Source of the DNA: Sorghum bicolor
Taxonomy: Eukaryota; Streptophyta; Magnoliopsida; Poales; Poaceae
Length of the DNA stretch: 64,000 nucleotides
NCBI RefSeq assembly: GCF_000003195.3
Contig: NC_012872.2
Span: forward strand, 22,344,066-22,408,065
Direction of reading: 5' to 3'
This document shows positions 1 to 9,208 of the stretch, piece after piece; position 1 is the first letter of the stretch; every line of letters starts with the position of its first letter. Both the position numbers and the translations under genes were made by a program. The notes below the pieces were generated by a model. That model did no database searches and was not told where the DNA came from. It saw only the letters and a program-made list of their open reading frames with translations.

Positions 1-2346
1 TGCTGTGTCTGAACTTCTGGTGAAGAAGGGGACGATTCCACATGAATCGATGACACTGGAGGAGGGGGAGAAGGTGCTGTTGTCTTCTAGTGTTTTGCTT
101 GTGACTTGGTACTTTTGGGGCCTTTCCTCTTGACATTGCTATACTGGGGGCATCGGAACTTGTCTTGGTACTTCTGGTCCTTGCCGATTTGCCAGCTTGC
201 TAATGCAACAACAAAAGTTTCATAAGCAACAATGTAACAGAGTATTGATGAAATTTTGGTTGAAACAGTGAAAGGTTACCGATGAGGTTCCCGTGGCAGC
301 CGATGTATCCTGAAAAGGTCTAGTGAGTGTGGAATGGCATCGGTGCCAAATGAAGAAATCAGGGATTTACCTGGAAAGCTTGTGCCAGAGTAGTGGCAGC
401 CACCGATGGGGATGTCTTTGCTCGTCTGGTGGTAATCTTCTTGAAACGCACGTTCCTATGCATCAGAGCTGCCAGGGTCGGTGCGTTGTTACCGATAAGG
501 GAGATCGGGCATGATGGAAGGAGTTCGATCGGCTTTCCGCTCCTGCTGACTGTCGGTGGTGTATCGTCAATCTGTTTAAAAAAAAGAGAAAAAATGAGTT
601 ACTGATAGAAATAAAAGTAATAGAAGAAGATTGAAGCATCGGTTAAAAACTTACAGTGTTCTCGGGGACTATGTACTTGGGGTCGATCATGCCACGATAT
701 GTGAGGGCCGATCTACAGAACAGGTGCTCTTTCCATTCTTCCCACCACTGTTTGTATGATTGAGTAATGAAGAGGGCTTGGATCCAAGCTGATAGATCGA
801 CATGTGTATCGGCATTTGGTGGAAGTTGAGCTATTCTGATCCACTCGAGACCGCTGGTTATGGTCTCCCTTGGTTTCACCACATCGGCGTAGCAGAGTGC
901 AATCGGCAGCTGTCCAAAGGCTAGTTGGCGAGCTAGTGCCGATGGGTTCTAGAACTCATAGGTCTGATTGGAGGCTTTCCCGCTACCAAAGAAGTTCACT
1001 CGTATGGCTCTCGGAGTGATAATTGCCATCATCAGATCATGGTCCTTGTTGAGAGCATCGTCAAAGGGGTGGAAAGTGAGCGGGAATCTAGTTTCTGGAT
1101 CCTCATAGGGCATCCATGCCCGCTGGTCTTTAGCCAGACCCTCATAAAGATTCTGAAAGAATCGGCTGACCTGATCCTCATTGCCACCAGTACCAGGTAA
1201 AACTATGGCAGCTTCGCCATAGTTTAGAGGGGAGCGAGTTGCCGATTCTTCCTCGTCTAGCTCATGATCCTTGGCTATATCTCTAGGGAAGCGCTGTGCA
1301 AAGAGGTTGAATCCAAGGTGCTTATGCATGTGGACACTAAGCCACATGATGATGAACCACCAGGGTCCCCCTAAGTTGCCGTTGGGTTGGCCTAGCAGGA
1401 GTTTCTTAGCTACCTGATGGAGGAGGTGATAAACAGAACCGACCAGGTATCGGCCAAGAGGAAATCTGCCACCGTTGGCCAGTCTCTTTGCTGCCGACAG
1501 ATAGACAGAGGTTGGTCCCACCGATCGGCCACAGAATACAAACTTATCCAGCCACATGTTCAAGAAAATGGCCTGTTCTCTTTCCCCGACAGATCCTATT
1601 TTCGGTACTTCTGAATATACCCAGACCAACCGCCGATAGCGTGAGTCTCTACCTTGGAACTGGGCTTATTATCAAACAAATGACTATTATCGGCAGTTGA
1701 TATGTCTAAGCCGGTAAGCATGAGTACATCGGCAAGAGTAGGTGAAGCAGGGCCGTGGCCGAATACAAAAGCGTTGAGCGTGTCTGACCAAAAGTACGAG
1801 GCAGCTATCAGCAGCGACTCGTTCCTCTCCATATCGGCGATAGATAATCTGATGCATTTGTCTAATTTCTGCTCACCCCATTGGACTTCATTTGAATGGT
1901 TGACTCTCAGGAACCAGTCTTTCCATCCCTTGGTAGGACTGGGCCAGGAACGGAAAGCATCTTTCCATAGATCTACGGAGAAGTTCTCGGCTCTAAAGGG
2001 GATCCTATTTGTCTCTGCGTTTATCAGATCGATAGGATCTAGGTTTCCCAATGGACCGAGACATTGGAAGTGAGGCTGATCGGTAGGGATCGCGATCTTA
2101 TCAGCTAATTCCAAAAGGATTTAAAGATTGGAAGAACAAAAAAAGGGGAGAAGAAAAAGGTACTCACTAAATAGATTTGCAGATGAACAGGTGTACAGTA
2201 AAAGTATAAAAGAAGGATGGTAGGCTGACCTCAGGAACGACGAAGTTGATGGCCATTTCTTCCCGAGGAAGGGGAGAGATCGAAGACTTGGAAGATTGGT
2301 GGCGGAGGCCCTTGCTGGAGTTCTTCGAGTTCTCAGGCAATGCCAT
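1..2346 (-). pseudogene. Antisense extra gene of copy E, plant-mobile-domain type, partial and broken
   Basis: Runs antisense to its host element, as do the copies in A, B and C. Exon 1 can start at 2346 (MALPENSKNSS) and ends at 2230 before a GT donor. Exon 2 (about 2111-655) carries the conserved body, with landmarks DQPHFQCLGPLG, SLLIAASYFWSD, GGPWWFI and YNPSALA-like segments. Exon 3 is about 571-371, and exon 4 starts at 199 and leaves the window. It is broken: the exon 2 acceptor AG is mutated, the reading frame shifts near 1600-1630, and a stop follows the residues corresponding to the asparagine of the NPSALA motif near 950. The C-terminal coiled coil is outside the window. Similarity to the plant mobile domain (PMD, aminotransferase-like) is my recognition from motifs and needs a profile search. 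Confidence 0.75.
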
Positions 2347-2407
2347 CGCCAGGAAGGTGGATTTGAGGCTGTAGAATGACAAGATGGAGGAGTACCAGAG
2401 AAGGAGG

Positions 2408-2415
2408 TATTTATA
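2408..2415 (-). promoter_or_regulatory. TATA box of the antisense gene, copy E
   Basis: TATAAATA on the minus strand, about 62 bases before the ATG at 2346. The same box stands at the equivalent place in copies C and A, in a shared context (GTCC just before it), which argues for a real promoter rather than chance AT-richness. Confidence 0.6.
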
Positions 2416-2460
2416 GGACAAAAAGGGCAAGGGCAAATCTGACTTATCCCTTTGCCGCAT

Positions 2461-2790
2461 CCGTGAAATCCGAGGGTGTTCAGGTGGATATGCTAACTGT
2501 TCGCACGATAATCAAGGGATTGTGCAGGTGATTTGAGAGTAGGCGGTGAAGATATCTTACTGTACAAGATCGCTTGGTCGGTCCATCGATAGTCCTCTCT
2601 AACGGTAATATTGCCGATAAGCACATTCTAGGGAGATTCGGTTCAGAAAGTTGAGGAATTCGAGGAACCTGCAGAAGAATGGGGCTGAGGTTGTTTAGAT
2701 TTGGCGGCTGATTACCAAATTGGGAGAAGTAATTGCAGAAAGGCGTCATTACTAAGGAGAATTTCGGAGCATTAATGATTTTATACTCCG
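2461..2790. other. Non-coding stretch between antisense-gene promoter and PPT, copy E
   Basis: No supported coding region. It contains one copy of the module with the GTCCATCG, TAACGGTAATATTGCCGAT landmarks that lies upstream of the antisense gene in all copies (here about 2575-2625). Copies B and C have two such modules. Confidence 0.5.
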
Positions 2791-2805
2791 AAATTGGGGG
2801 GCATG
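2791..2805 (+). other. Polypurine tract of copy E
   Basis: AAATTGGGGGGCATG immediately before the 3' LTR. The same G-run precedes the 3' LTRs of A and B and, inverted, of C. This is the expected plus-strand primer site for reverse transcription. Confidence 0.8.
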
Positions 2806-3520
2806 TGTTGACGCCGTTTTCAGACACGTGTCTTTGGATATGCACTTGGAGTTAATGAAGTGAAGATCAATAGATGGGGCGATGGTGACCAGTCTACAGG
2901 GGAGTTACCGATGGAAGAGCAATGGAATTCGACTAAGTCTAGGAAGTAGTAACGGGATCGTGCCGATGACTAGCGCTGATGGTTGCCGATGATGGTGAAA
3001 GGCGGTCTGCCGATGGTCGTGGAGGAAGATGCAGGGGTTGCTGATTGACTCATTGCAGTGTACCGATCGGTTACAGGGGATAATTTAATGTTTTCCTTAG
3101 TTATTAGGATTCATTTTGTATATGGATTCCGTTTAATTTAGAATTCGAGTTCTAGTCATGTCTAGTCATAGCTCTTCGGACAAGGTATAAATGTAGACCC
3201 TAGGGCAATGTAATGAGACATCTATCTATCAATCAATCAAACACAAGTGTTTACTCATATTCGAGCATCTACTTTTTCGACGACTTCGTCATATTTTTCT
3301 TTTATTATGAGTTCTTAGGAATTCGTCAGGTCAAACTCAGTGCGTTCTCAAGTTGCGCGTGAGCACCTCTTGGCCGTGACATCCAGGCGCATCGCTGTTG
3401 TCGGGACCAAAGTGATCGAGTTACCACCTTTGTTGATTGTAAGGTCAAATCGGCTGGCATGCTTTAACGTTTGAATCAGGTATTAGCCCTTTGTGTTTGC
3501 AGATCAGCTTTGCATCAACA
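2806..3520 (+). repeat. 3' LTR of copy E (715 bp)
   Basis: Starts TGTTGAC and ends CATCAACA, giving the TGTTG/CAACA terminal inverted repeat of this family. The TATA box TATAAAT is at 3186-3192, followed by the family's ATCTATCTATC/AATCAATCAA tract. It resembles the LTRs of copy A more than those of B and C (for example the shared segment around GATATGCACTTGGAGTTAATG). Confidence 0.9.
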
Positions 3521-3763
3521 AGGGGCTTTCATTGTAAACTTTGCTTGGAAAATTTGTAATAAACCTTAAATTTGTAAACCATGGTTAAGCGCTATGTATC
3601 ACTGAACGAGGGGTGCCGAGTACCCTGCTTGACTTCATTACTTTGCATGTCGAGAACAGAAAAAATTGTGCTTGTCGGACGTTCTGCATATAAAAACTAT
3701 AGAGAAAAAGACAAAATTTGTTATTATTCATAAGGAAAAAGATACAAATGAGGTGTACTACTT
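3521..3763 (-). other. 3' non-coding flank of fragment F
   Basis: Between the integrase stop and the copy E LTR. It is AT-rich and I can support no gene in it. Confidence 0.4.
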
Positions 3764-4906
3764 CTAAGGGTAAAACCATCGTAGTCTGTCTATGCGCCAA
3801 GAGTTAGGCAGGCTTGTTCCGTCCAGATAAGCCAGTCTGTAGGAAGTGGGACGCGTGACTTCCGCGACCACGGAAGGACCTTCCCAGGGGGTGGATTCTT
3901 TATGCATCCCTTCTTGGCTTGTCTTCCACTTTAGTACCAGATCACTGACCATAGAAGAAAGTTCCTTGACGTTCCTGTTGTAATACCGTTGTAAGACTTT
4001 GAGGTACTTTGTTGTTCGGACGCAGGAGTCTAACCATTTGTCCTCTATTCAATTGATTTCAAGTTCCCTGGAAAGGTCTACTGAAGATTGATCAAAATGC
4101 TTGACTCTTGGAGATCCGAATGTTATGTCAGTGGGGAGGACCGCCTCGGCCCCGTATATCATGATGTAAAGGGACACACCAGTATTCCGACTAGGCTGTG
4201 TTCGAAGGCCGCAGACCACAGCTAGCAATTCTTTCATCCACCTTCCCATTGTTTTGTCATTTTCTTTGTACAACCTCTTTTTTAAAGCGTCTATGATCCG
4301 GCCGTTAGCTCGCTCAACTTGTCCATTGGCTCGGGGATGAGCTACCGACATGTACTTTATGGCTATGCCTCTATCATCGCAAAAGTCCCAGAATGCAGTG
4401 CTGGTAAACTGAGTACCCAAATCGGTGATTATGCTGTTAGGAATCCCAAAACAATGTACGGTCTGATTGAGGAATTCTACAGCCTTTTCTGAAGTTGCTT
4501 TTACCAACGGCATGTACTCGATCCACTTGAAGAACTTGTTGACCAGTGCGAACACGAACTTGAAATGACCGGGAGCAGGCTTGAATGGCCCAATCATATC
4601 TAGGCGCTAGCAAGCAAATGGCCATGACAATGGTATTGTCTGGATTTCATGGGCCACGATGTCAGTCCTATTGGTCAAGAATTGGCAGCCCTCACAACGT
4701 TGAACCAACTTCTCGGCATCGGCAACTACAGACGGCCAATAAAATCCTGCTCGGAAAGCCTTTTTGACCAGCGTCCGAGAGGTCGCATGGTTACCGCACG
4801 ATCTGACATGTATGTCTTCTAAGAGCTTAGCGCCGTCGTCTTGGGTGATGCATTTCAGGAAGATTTCTATATTGGTGTTCTTGCGCATAAGCCGACCATC
4901 AACCAC
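3764..4906 (-). pseudogene. Integrase of fragment F, broken
   Basis: Inserts element cDNA into the host chromosome. The N-terminal zinc-binding part shows GFYWPSVVADAEKLVQRCEGC (4700-4760), with the histidines just upstream. The catalytic core shows ITDLGTQFTS and the AHPRANGQVERANG block bearing the catalytic Glu (4300-4600), then the SLYIMIYGAEAVLPTDI segment. A basic C-terminal region ends with WRIDRLRWFYP at 3764. It is broken by an in-frame stop near 4606 (a TAG just before the MIGPFKPAPGHF segment), another stop near 4049, and further changes of frame. The NGQVERANG style fits Tat-lineage integrases. Confidence 0.8.
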
Positions 4907-4921
4907 TGTCTAATTTCTAGA

Positions 4922-6076
4922 TCACCAGATGAGACGTTCATTCTCTGTCTTGTCTTGAAGGCCGATACCGTTTGTGAGATATTTAATGAAAGGCGTGCAC
5001 CAATCGGTGCTGCTGGTTGTCGGCGTGGCGCTTTGGATGTTTTGGATGAGCAGTGCCTCACTGTTTACCTTCTCGACCAGGTTGCCTCCGACGCTCGGCT
5101 TGACGATGTCCTGGACGAAAACGCCTTGCGGAATCTGGGCCTGGGATGATCCTATCTTTGATAGAGCATCTGCTGCTTGATTCTTGTCCCAGACCACGTG
5201 TATGTACTCGATTCTATAAAAATTTGCTTCCCATTTGCGAATCTCCTTGCAATACAAATCCATTTTCTCGTGAGTTGTGTCCCACTCCTTATTAAGCTGA
5301 TTGATGACTAGTGTGGAATCACCATGGACATAGAGGCGCTTGACTCCTAACTCCACGGCCAGTCGTATGCCATGTAAGCATGCTTCATACTCAGCCACGT
5401 TGTTGGACGTAGGGAAAAGGATTCTGAGGATGTAACGGAGTTTGTCCTTGTTGGGTGAGACAAAAAGGATTCCTGTGCCAGCGCCATTGATGTTTAACGA
5501 CCCGTCAAAGAATATTAACCAGTGGTCGGTGATATCTGGAGCTAGAGGTGCGTTGAGGTCAGTCCATTCTGTGATGAAATCTCCCAGGGCTTGTGATTTA
5601 ATGGTTGTACGACTTTGTAAATCCATCGAGAAAGGACATAGCTCCATAGCCCATTTTACAATTCTATTGTTGGTGTCCTTGTTGCGCAGGATATCCCCTA
5701 ACGGTAAGCTTGTAGTTACCATGATATGGTGGCCATCGAAATATTGTTTCAACTTCCTAGAAGTGATTAGGATAGCGTAAATCAACTTCTATATCTGAGG
5801 ATACCTGGTCTTGGATTCGTTTAGGACTTCGCTTATGAAGTACACTAGTCGTTGGACCTTGTAGACGTGGCTTGGTTCTTCTCATTCTACTACGAGCACC
5901 GTTGAGACGACTGGATCGGTTGTCGCGATGTAGATGAGTAGGTCCTCATTAGGTTGAGGCATGGTAAGAACTGTGGGGGATGTGAGGAAAACCTTGAGCT
6001 ATGTGAATGCAACATCGGCCTCTTCTATCCAGGCGATTTTTTTGGATGCTTTGAGCAGCTTGAAGAAGGGGAGCCC
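4922..6076 (-). pseudogene. RT-linked RNase H and archaeal-type RNase H of fragment F, truncated
   Basis: From 6076 downward the minus strand reads PFFKLLKASKKIAW, the connection between RT and RNase H, then segments resembling VYFISEVLNESKTRYPQ. The open part 5785-4922 holds the end of the first RNase H and a full second one: LIFFDGSLNINGAGTGI (first Asp), NVAEYEACLHG (Glu), VHGDSTLVINQL (Asp) and KNQAADALSKI (Asp). Two RNase H domains in this order are the hallmark of Tat elements. Stops interrupt it near 5790, 5885 and 6000, so it cannot encode a functional protein. Confidence 0.8.
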
Positions 6077-6356
6077 TATAACACCCGGCCCATGGCTTAA
6101 TAGGATTAATTGGAGACTCATACCAATAAGTTGCAACTTCTTTTCCGGAAGCCCATCTCGAAAGAACTCTAAAGTTAAGCGTGCTTAGCCTAGAGCAATT
6201 TAGGGATGGGTGACCGACCGGGAAGTACTTCCCGGGTGCACACGAGTGAGGACAAAGTGTGCAGAAAAGACTAGTGTTGGTTTGTGGGGGCTGACTATGT
6301 CCTAGGAAAGCTGCCAGATGTAAGCGGGCCTGGCCTCGTGGAGGCGGGACGTTACA
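6077..6356 (+). repeat. Cassandra 5' LTR
   Basis: Begins TATAACACCC, where the partner LTR has TGTAACACCC (a G-to-A change in the terminal TG), and ends GACGTTACA. 280 bp long. Confidence 0.85.
6112..6240 (+). ncRNA. 5S rRNA-like domain in the Cassandra 5' LTR
   Basis: Resembles plant 5S rRNA across its length: CATACCA near the start, CCCATC, then AGTTAAGCGTGCTT (box A, 6173-6186) and GGATGGGTGACC-like sequence (box C region, 6204-6214), then GGGAAGTACTTCCCGGGTGCA. The pol III internal control boxes are close to intact, while the segment between them has diverged. It is a transposon component and should not be counted as a 5S gene. Confidence 0.85.
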
Positions 6357-6359
6357 GAA

Positions 6360-6372
6360 TGGTATCAGAGCC
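6360..6372 (+). other. Cassandra primer-binding site
   Basis: TGGTATCAGAGCC, three bases after the LTR. It is complementary to the 3' end of initiator tRNA-Met. Confidence 0.85.
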
Positions 6373-6560
6373 GACTCTCGCGGTTTCACGGGCGCGTGTG
6401 TCGCAGTTGCGCAGGCATGGTGTGCATGGCTGGTGTGGACCCAGAGTGGTCACACAGCATGGCACATGCGCTGGCACTGGATGCACGGACGTGGCCAAGA
6501 GGGGACGTTCCTGGCTTGGGGTTGATCGACGAGGACGTCGATCTCTTAAGGGGGTGAGAA

Positions 6561-6840
6561 TGTAACACCCGGCCCATGGCTTAATAGAATTAATTGGAGA
6601 CTCATACCGATAAGTTGCAACTTCTTTTCCGGAAGCCCATCTCGAAAGAACTCTAAAGTTAAGCGTGCTTAGCCTAGAGCAATTTAGGGATGGGTGACCG
6701 ACCGGGAAGTACTTCCCGGGTGCACACGAGTGAGGACAAAGTGTGCAGAAAAGACTAGTGTTGGTTTGTGGGGGCTGACTATGTCCTAGGAAAGCTGCCA
6801 GATGTAAGCGGGCCTGGCCTCGTGGAGGCGGGACGTTACA
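6561..6840 (+). repeat. Cassandra 3' LTR
   Basis: Begins TGTAACACCC directly after the polypurine tract and ends GACGTTACA. 280 bp, about 99% identical to the 5' LTR by eye. Confidence 0.88.
6596..6724 (+). ncRNA. 5S rRNA-like domain in the Cassandra 3' LTR
   Basis: Second copy of the 5S-like block, offset exactly 484 bases from the first, with the same box A and box C sequences. Confidence 0.85.
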
Positions 6841-7920
6841 GGGTTGGCCCTTATGTGGCCTTTGGAAGGTGGGGTTGGTTTCGCGGGGTTAAGGGCATTC
6901 TTTAGAAAAATGCCCAGGCTTACCACAATTAAAACAAGGGTAATTGTGGTTGGGTGGAGCAGTGGGGCGAACACCTGGGGCGTTCGGCTGGCGTGGTGCA
7001 AGGGTGATGGCAGTAGGTCTAGGGTATACCTGCTGCCCTAGTCTATATTGTGGTGGGGAAAAGGGACCACGATAAGGTGACGGCGTTGGAAAACGTCTGT
7101 GGCCATGCGGATGATAAATGATTCTCTGGCGCTTTTGACCGCGACCAGAGAAGGAGGAAGAAGCAGCCTTCTTCTTGGCTTCTTTGTGCTTTCTATTCTT
7201 TTCCTCTGAGGCGATGGCAATATTTACCGCCTCATAAAAGGTAGCATTTTGGCAAGTAGTCATCATGGTCTGAAGTTTAGTATTTAGACCACGCATGAAG
7301 CAGGCTTTCTTCTTCCTGTCTGTGTTCACATGGTCTGTGGCATATTGAGAGAGATGATTAAACTTTGCCACGTACTCCATGACACTTTTATCGCCTTGCT
7401 GTAAGGCGAGAAATTCTTCGGCCTTCATGGCCATGAGCCCTTCAGGGATGTAATGGGCGCGGAACGCGTCCTTAAACTCGGTCCAGGTGACCTGGTGTCC
7501 CGGAGCTTGGATAGCTAGGAAGTTCTCCCACCAGGCACCTGCAGCTCCCCGAAGCTGCTGAGCTGTGAACAGGGGCTTCTGAGTTTCTGAACACTGAATC
7601 AAACTGAACTTGTGCTCCATGGTCCGGAGCCAATCATCCACTTCTAACGGCTCATCAGCCTTAGTGAATACCGGGGGCCTTGTCTAGGTAAAGTCCACGT
7701 ACCGAGCTTCTCCGTCCCCATTGTGCAGTGCCCTGAAGTTTGGGGTGGGGTGTGGTTGACGTTGTGCTAACTCGCGCAACAAGCGAGCGTTGTCGGTAGT
7801 GGCACTCAAAAGGATAGCAATGGCATCAGCCAGAGAAGGTGGAGCAGGTGGAGGGTTGGGGATATCATCCCCTCCCTGAGACGTCCCAGCTCCATCAGAT
7901 CCGCGGGTACGCATCGGCAT
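6841..7920 (-). pseudogene. gag of the Tekay-like element, truncated
   Basis: Structural nucleocapsid precursor. ATG at 7920 (MPMRTRGSDGAG), a proline-rich N-terminus, then the capsid-like region DDWLRTMEHKFSLIQ, WWENFLAIQ and YIPEGLMAMKAEEFLALQQG, which is typical of chromovirus gag. A basic region follows, then the zinc knuckle CFNCGKPGHFSKEC (CX2CX4HX4C) at about 6900-6940. One in-frame stop (TAG, 7684-7686) splits it after YVDFT. The frame continues to the Cassandra junction and then ends, so no gag-pol fusion exists here. Confidence 0.8.
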
Positions 7921-8133
7921 CTGCTACAAGAGTCATAGGTACTTGTTACCACATGAAATTCATAACTTAGAACATATCTTACATACTTCCATTTATTTAT
8001 TAAACATCAGTTCGACACACCAGGAACAAACAAGTACAACTTCTCAAACTAAAAGAAAACTTTATATTACAAACCCGACCCCACTACGGTAAACTAGGAA
8101 TCCTACAACGACGTTGCCCGCGGCTCCACCGAA
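7921..8133 (-). other. Spacer between orf0 and gag
   Basis: About 210 bases with no supported gene. It separates the orf0 stop from the gag ATG on the minus strand. Confidence 0.4.
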
Positions 8134-8838
8134 CTAGTCGGTGTGGCCAGAGCTGTAGCCCTGGTCGTCATTGCCATCGTCCTGATTACCCCCCGGGTTG
8201 TTGTCATAGGGGTCGGACTCCTCTTCATCACTGAGGCCTTGATCGGGTTCCCCATCGTCTGCCAAGTCTCCATCCGTATCCATCTCTCCTTCGCCTGGAG
8301 GTGGATGGTGCTGATAATATAGGTCAAATGCAATATCACGATATTGCATTGCCAAGTCATTGACGGTATCTAAATGATGTGCCAGCTCTAGCTTCTCCAA
8401 CTGGAGCTGGTCCTCCCGCTGCCACGCGACATCCCGCTGCGCGGTGACCGTGGCCGCCATCTTCACGTATAGATCTTTAATGTACTTGGCCTTGCCCAAC
8501 TTCGCATTCATCCTAGTCAGCTCGTGCCGGTGTGCGCTCCTGGCCTCTTCTTCTCGAGCAATAGCGGCATTCCTCTCCTCCACCATACGGGACAACATGG
8601 CCTCACAGTTCTCGGTAGCTTGCTTTTCTTTGGCTAGTTGAGCTTTGAGTTCGCCGATCTCCATGACGTTGTACATCCTTTCCCTCATCACTTCGGTCAA
8701 CTCGGCGGACAACCTCTCCACCTCCTGCTGAGGCGGTGAACGGCTACTGCTTGCTTGATCGTTGCGCGGGGCCAACTGATGTCTGGGGACCCCTTTTGGA
8801 CCTGTTCTCTTGCGCGGGGTCTGTTTCCAACGGGCCAT
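8134..8838 (-). CDS. orf0: coiled-coil protein upstream of gag, intact 234 aa
   Basis: Complete frame from ATG 8838 to TAG 8134-8136 without lesions. The N-terminus is basic (MARWKQTPRKRTGPKG), residues about 35-150 form a charged heptad-rich coiled coil (EVERLSAELTEVMRERMYNVMEIGELKAQLAKEKQ, read in parts), and the last 60 residues are strongly acidic (DTDGDLADDGEPDQGLSDEEESD). An additional ORF before gag has been described in RIRE3/RIRE8-like grass chromoviruses; its function is not known to me. It is striking that it stays open while gag carries a stop and the rest of the element is gone. Confidence 0.65.
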   Translation of the reverse strand: MARWKQTPRKRTGPKGVPRHQLAPRNDQASSSRSPPQQEVERLSAELTEVMRERMYNVMEIGELKAQLAKEKQATENCEAMLSRMVEERNAAIAREEEARSAHRHELTRMNAKLGKAKYIKDLYVKMAATVTAQRDVAWQREDQLQLEKLELAHHLDTVNDLAMQYRDIAFDLYYQHHPPPGEGEMDTDGDLADDGEPDQGLSDEEESDPYDNNPGGNQDDGNDDQGYSSGHTD

Positions 8839-9196
8839 CCTATAGAGGGTAAGTTTGGATTAGTAAGAGAGACCTTAAAGGTTAGCAAGAATAGGATTGA
8901 TTCTATTCACCCAACCCAAACAAGGAGGAAGGAAATTTGACCAAGTAGTATATCATGATGCATGCACGAACTTACGATTACTGCTAACGATTCACAACGA
9001 TATTACTCAAAATTTTACAACATAGGGCAATACTTTATGTTGCTCCTCCATACCACTTTAAAAATTCTAAGAAAGCCTACAGATAGGGGTAAGTTAGGAC
9101 TAAAGCACTTGGACTCAAAGCAGGCCAGTTTATAGCATTAGATCCAAATGATTTTGAAGTTTTTCAAAGGATACAACAGTCATCTTAGCAACGAAC
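8839..9196 (-). other. Leader between PBS and orf0
   Basis: Untranslated leader of the chromovirus, about 360 bases, with no supported coding region. Confidence 0.45.
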
Positions 9197-9208
9197 GCTC
9201 TGATACCA
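9197..9208 (-). other. Primer-binding site of the Tekay-like element
   Basis: TGGTATCAGAGC on the minus strand, two bases inside the LTR end. It is complementary to initiator tRNA-Met and fixes both the LTR border at 9211 and the element's orientation. Confidence 0.85.

Larger units (their letters stand above)
1..3520 (+). mobile_element. Tat-lineage Ty3/gypsy element, copy E, 3' end only
   Basis: Right-hand end of a 12.4 kb-family LTR retrotransposon whose 5' LTR, gag and pol lie left of the window. What remains is the antisense extra gene (minus strand), its upstream non-coding stretch, the polypurine tract and the 3' LTR. The assignment comes from matching the order and sequence of the same parts in copies A, B and C. 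The next five bases, AGGGG (3521-3525), should be one copy of its target-site duplication; the other copy is outside the window. It sits in the 3' end of minus-strand fragment F. Confidence 0.9.
3521..6076 (-). mobile_element. Fragment F: a second Tat-lineage element, pol 3' half
   Basis: Reading on the minus strand, 6076 to 3764 gives the end of RT-RNase H, the archaeal-type second RNase H and the integrase. The order and the second RNase H mark the Tat lineage, but the protein is clearly different from the 12.4 kb family. Positions 3521-3763 are its non-coding 3' flank. The left side is cut by the insertion of copy E. The right side ends abruptly at Cassandra inside the RT/RNase H region, so LTRs, gag, PR and most of RT are missing here. 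Confidence 0.8.
6077..6840 (+). mobile_element. Cassandra-type TRIM retrotransposon (764 bp)
   Basis: Two direct 280 bp LTRs with 5S rRNA-like sequence flank a 204 bp middle. The middle begins with a primer-binding site complementary to initiator tRNA-Met and ends with a purine-rich tract (AAGGGGGTGAGAA, 6548-6560). There is no coding capacity, which is normal for this non-autonomous group. LTRs carrying 5S sequence define Cassandra. The two LTRs differ at only about 3 of 280 sites. The flanking pentamers AGCCC (6072-6076) and GGGTT (6841-6845) do not match, and the two flanks come from different retrotransposons, so this is not a simple insertion. Confidence 0.88.

Noticed and set aside
6112..6240. 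5S rRNA gene
   Set aside because: The sequence sits in the LTR of a Cassandra TRIM, occurs again at 6596, and has diverged between the internal control boxes. It is a transposon part and not an array member.
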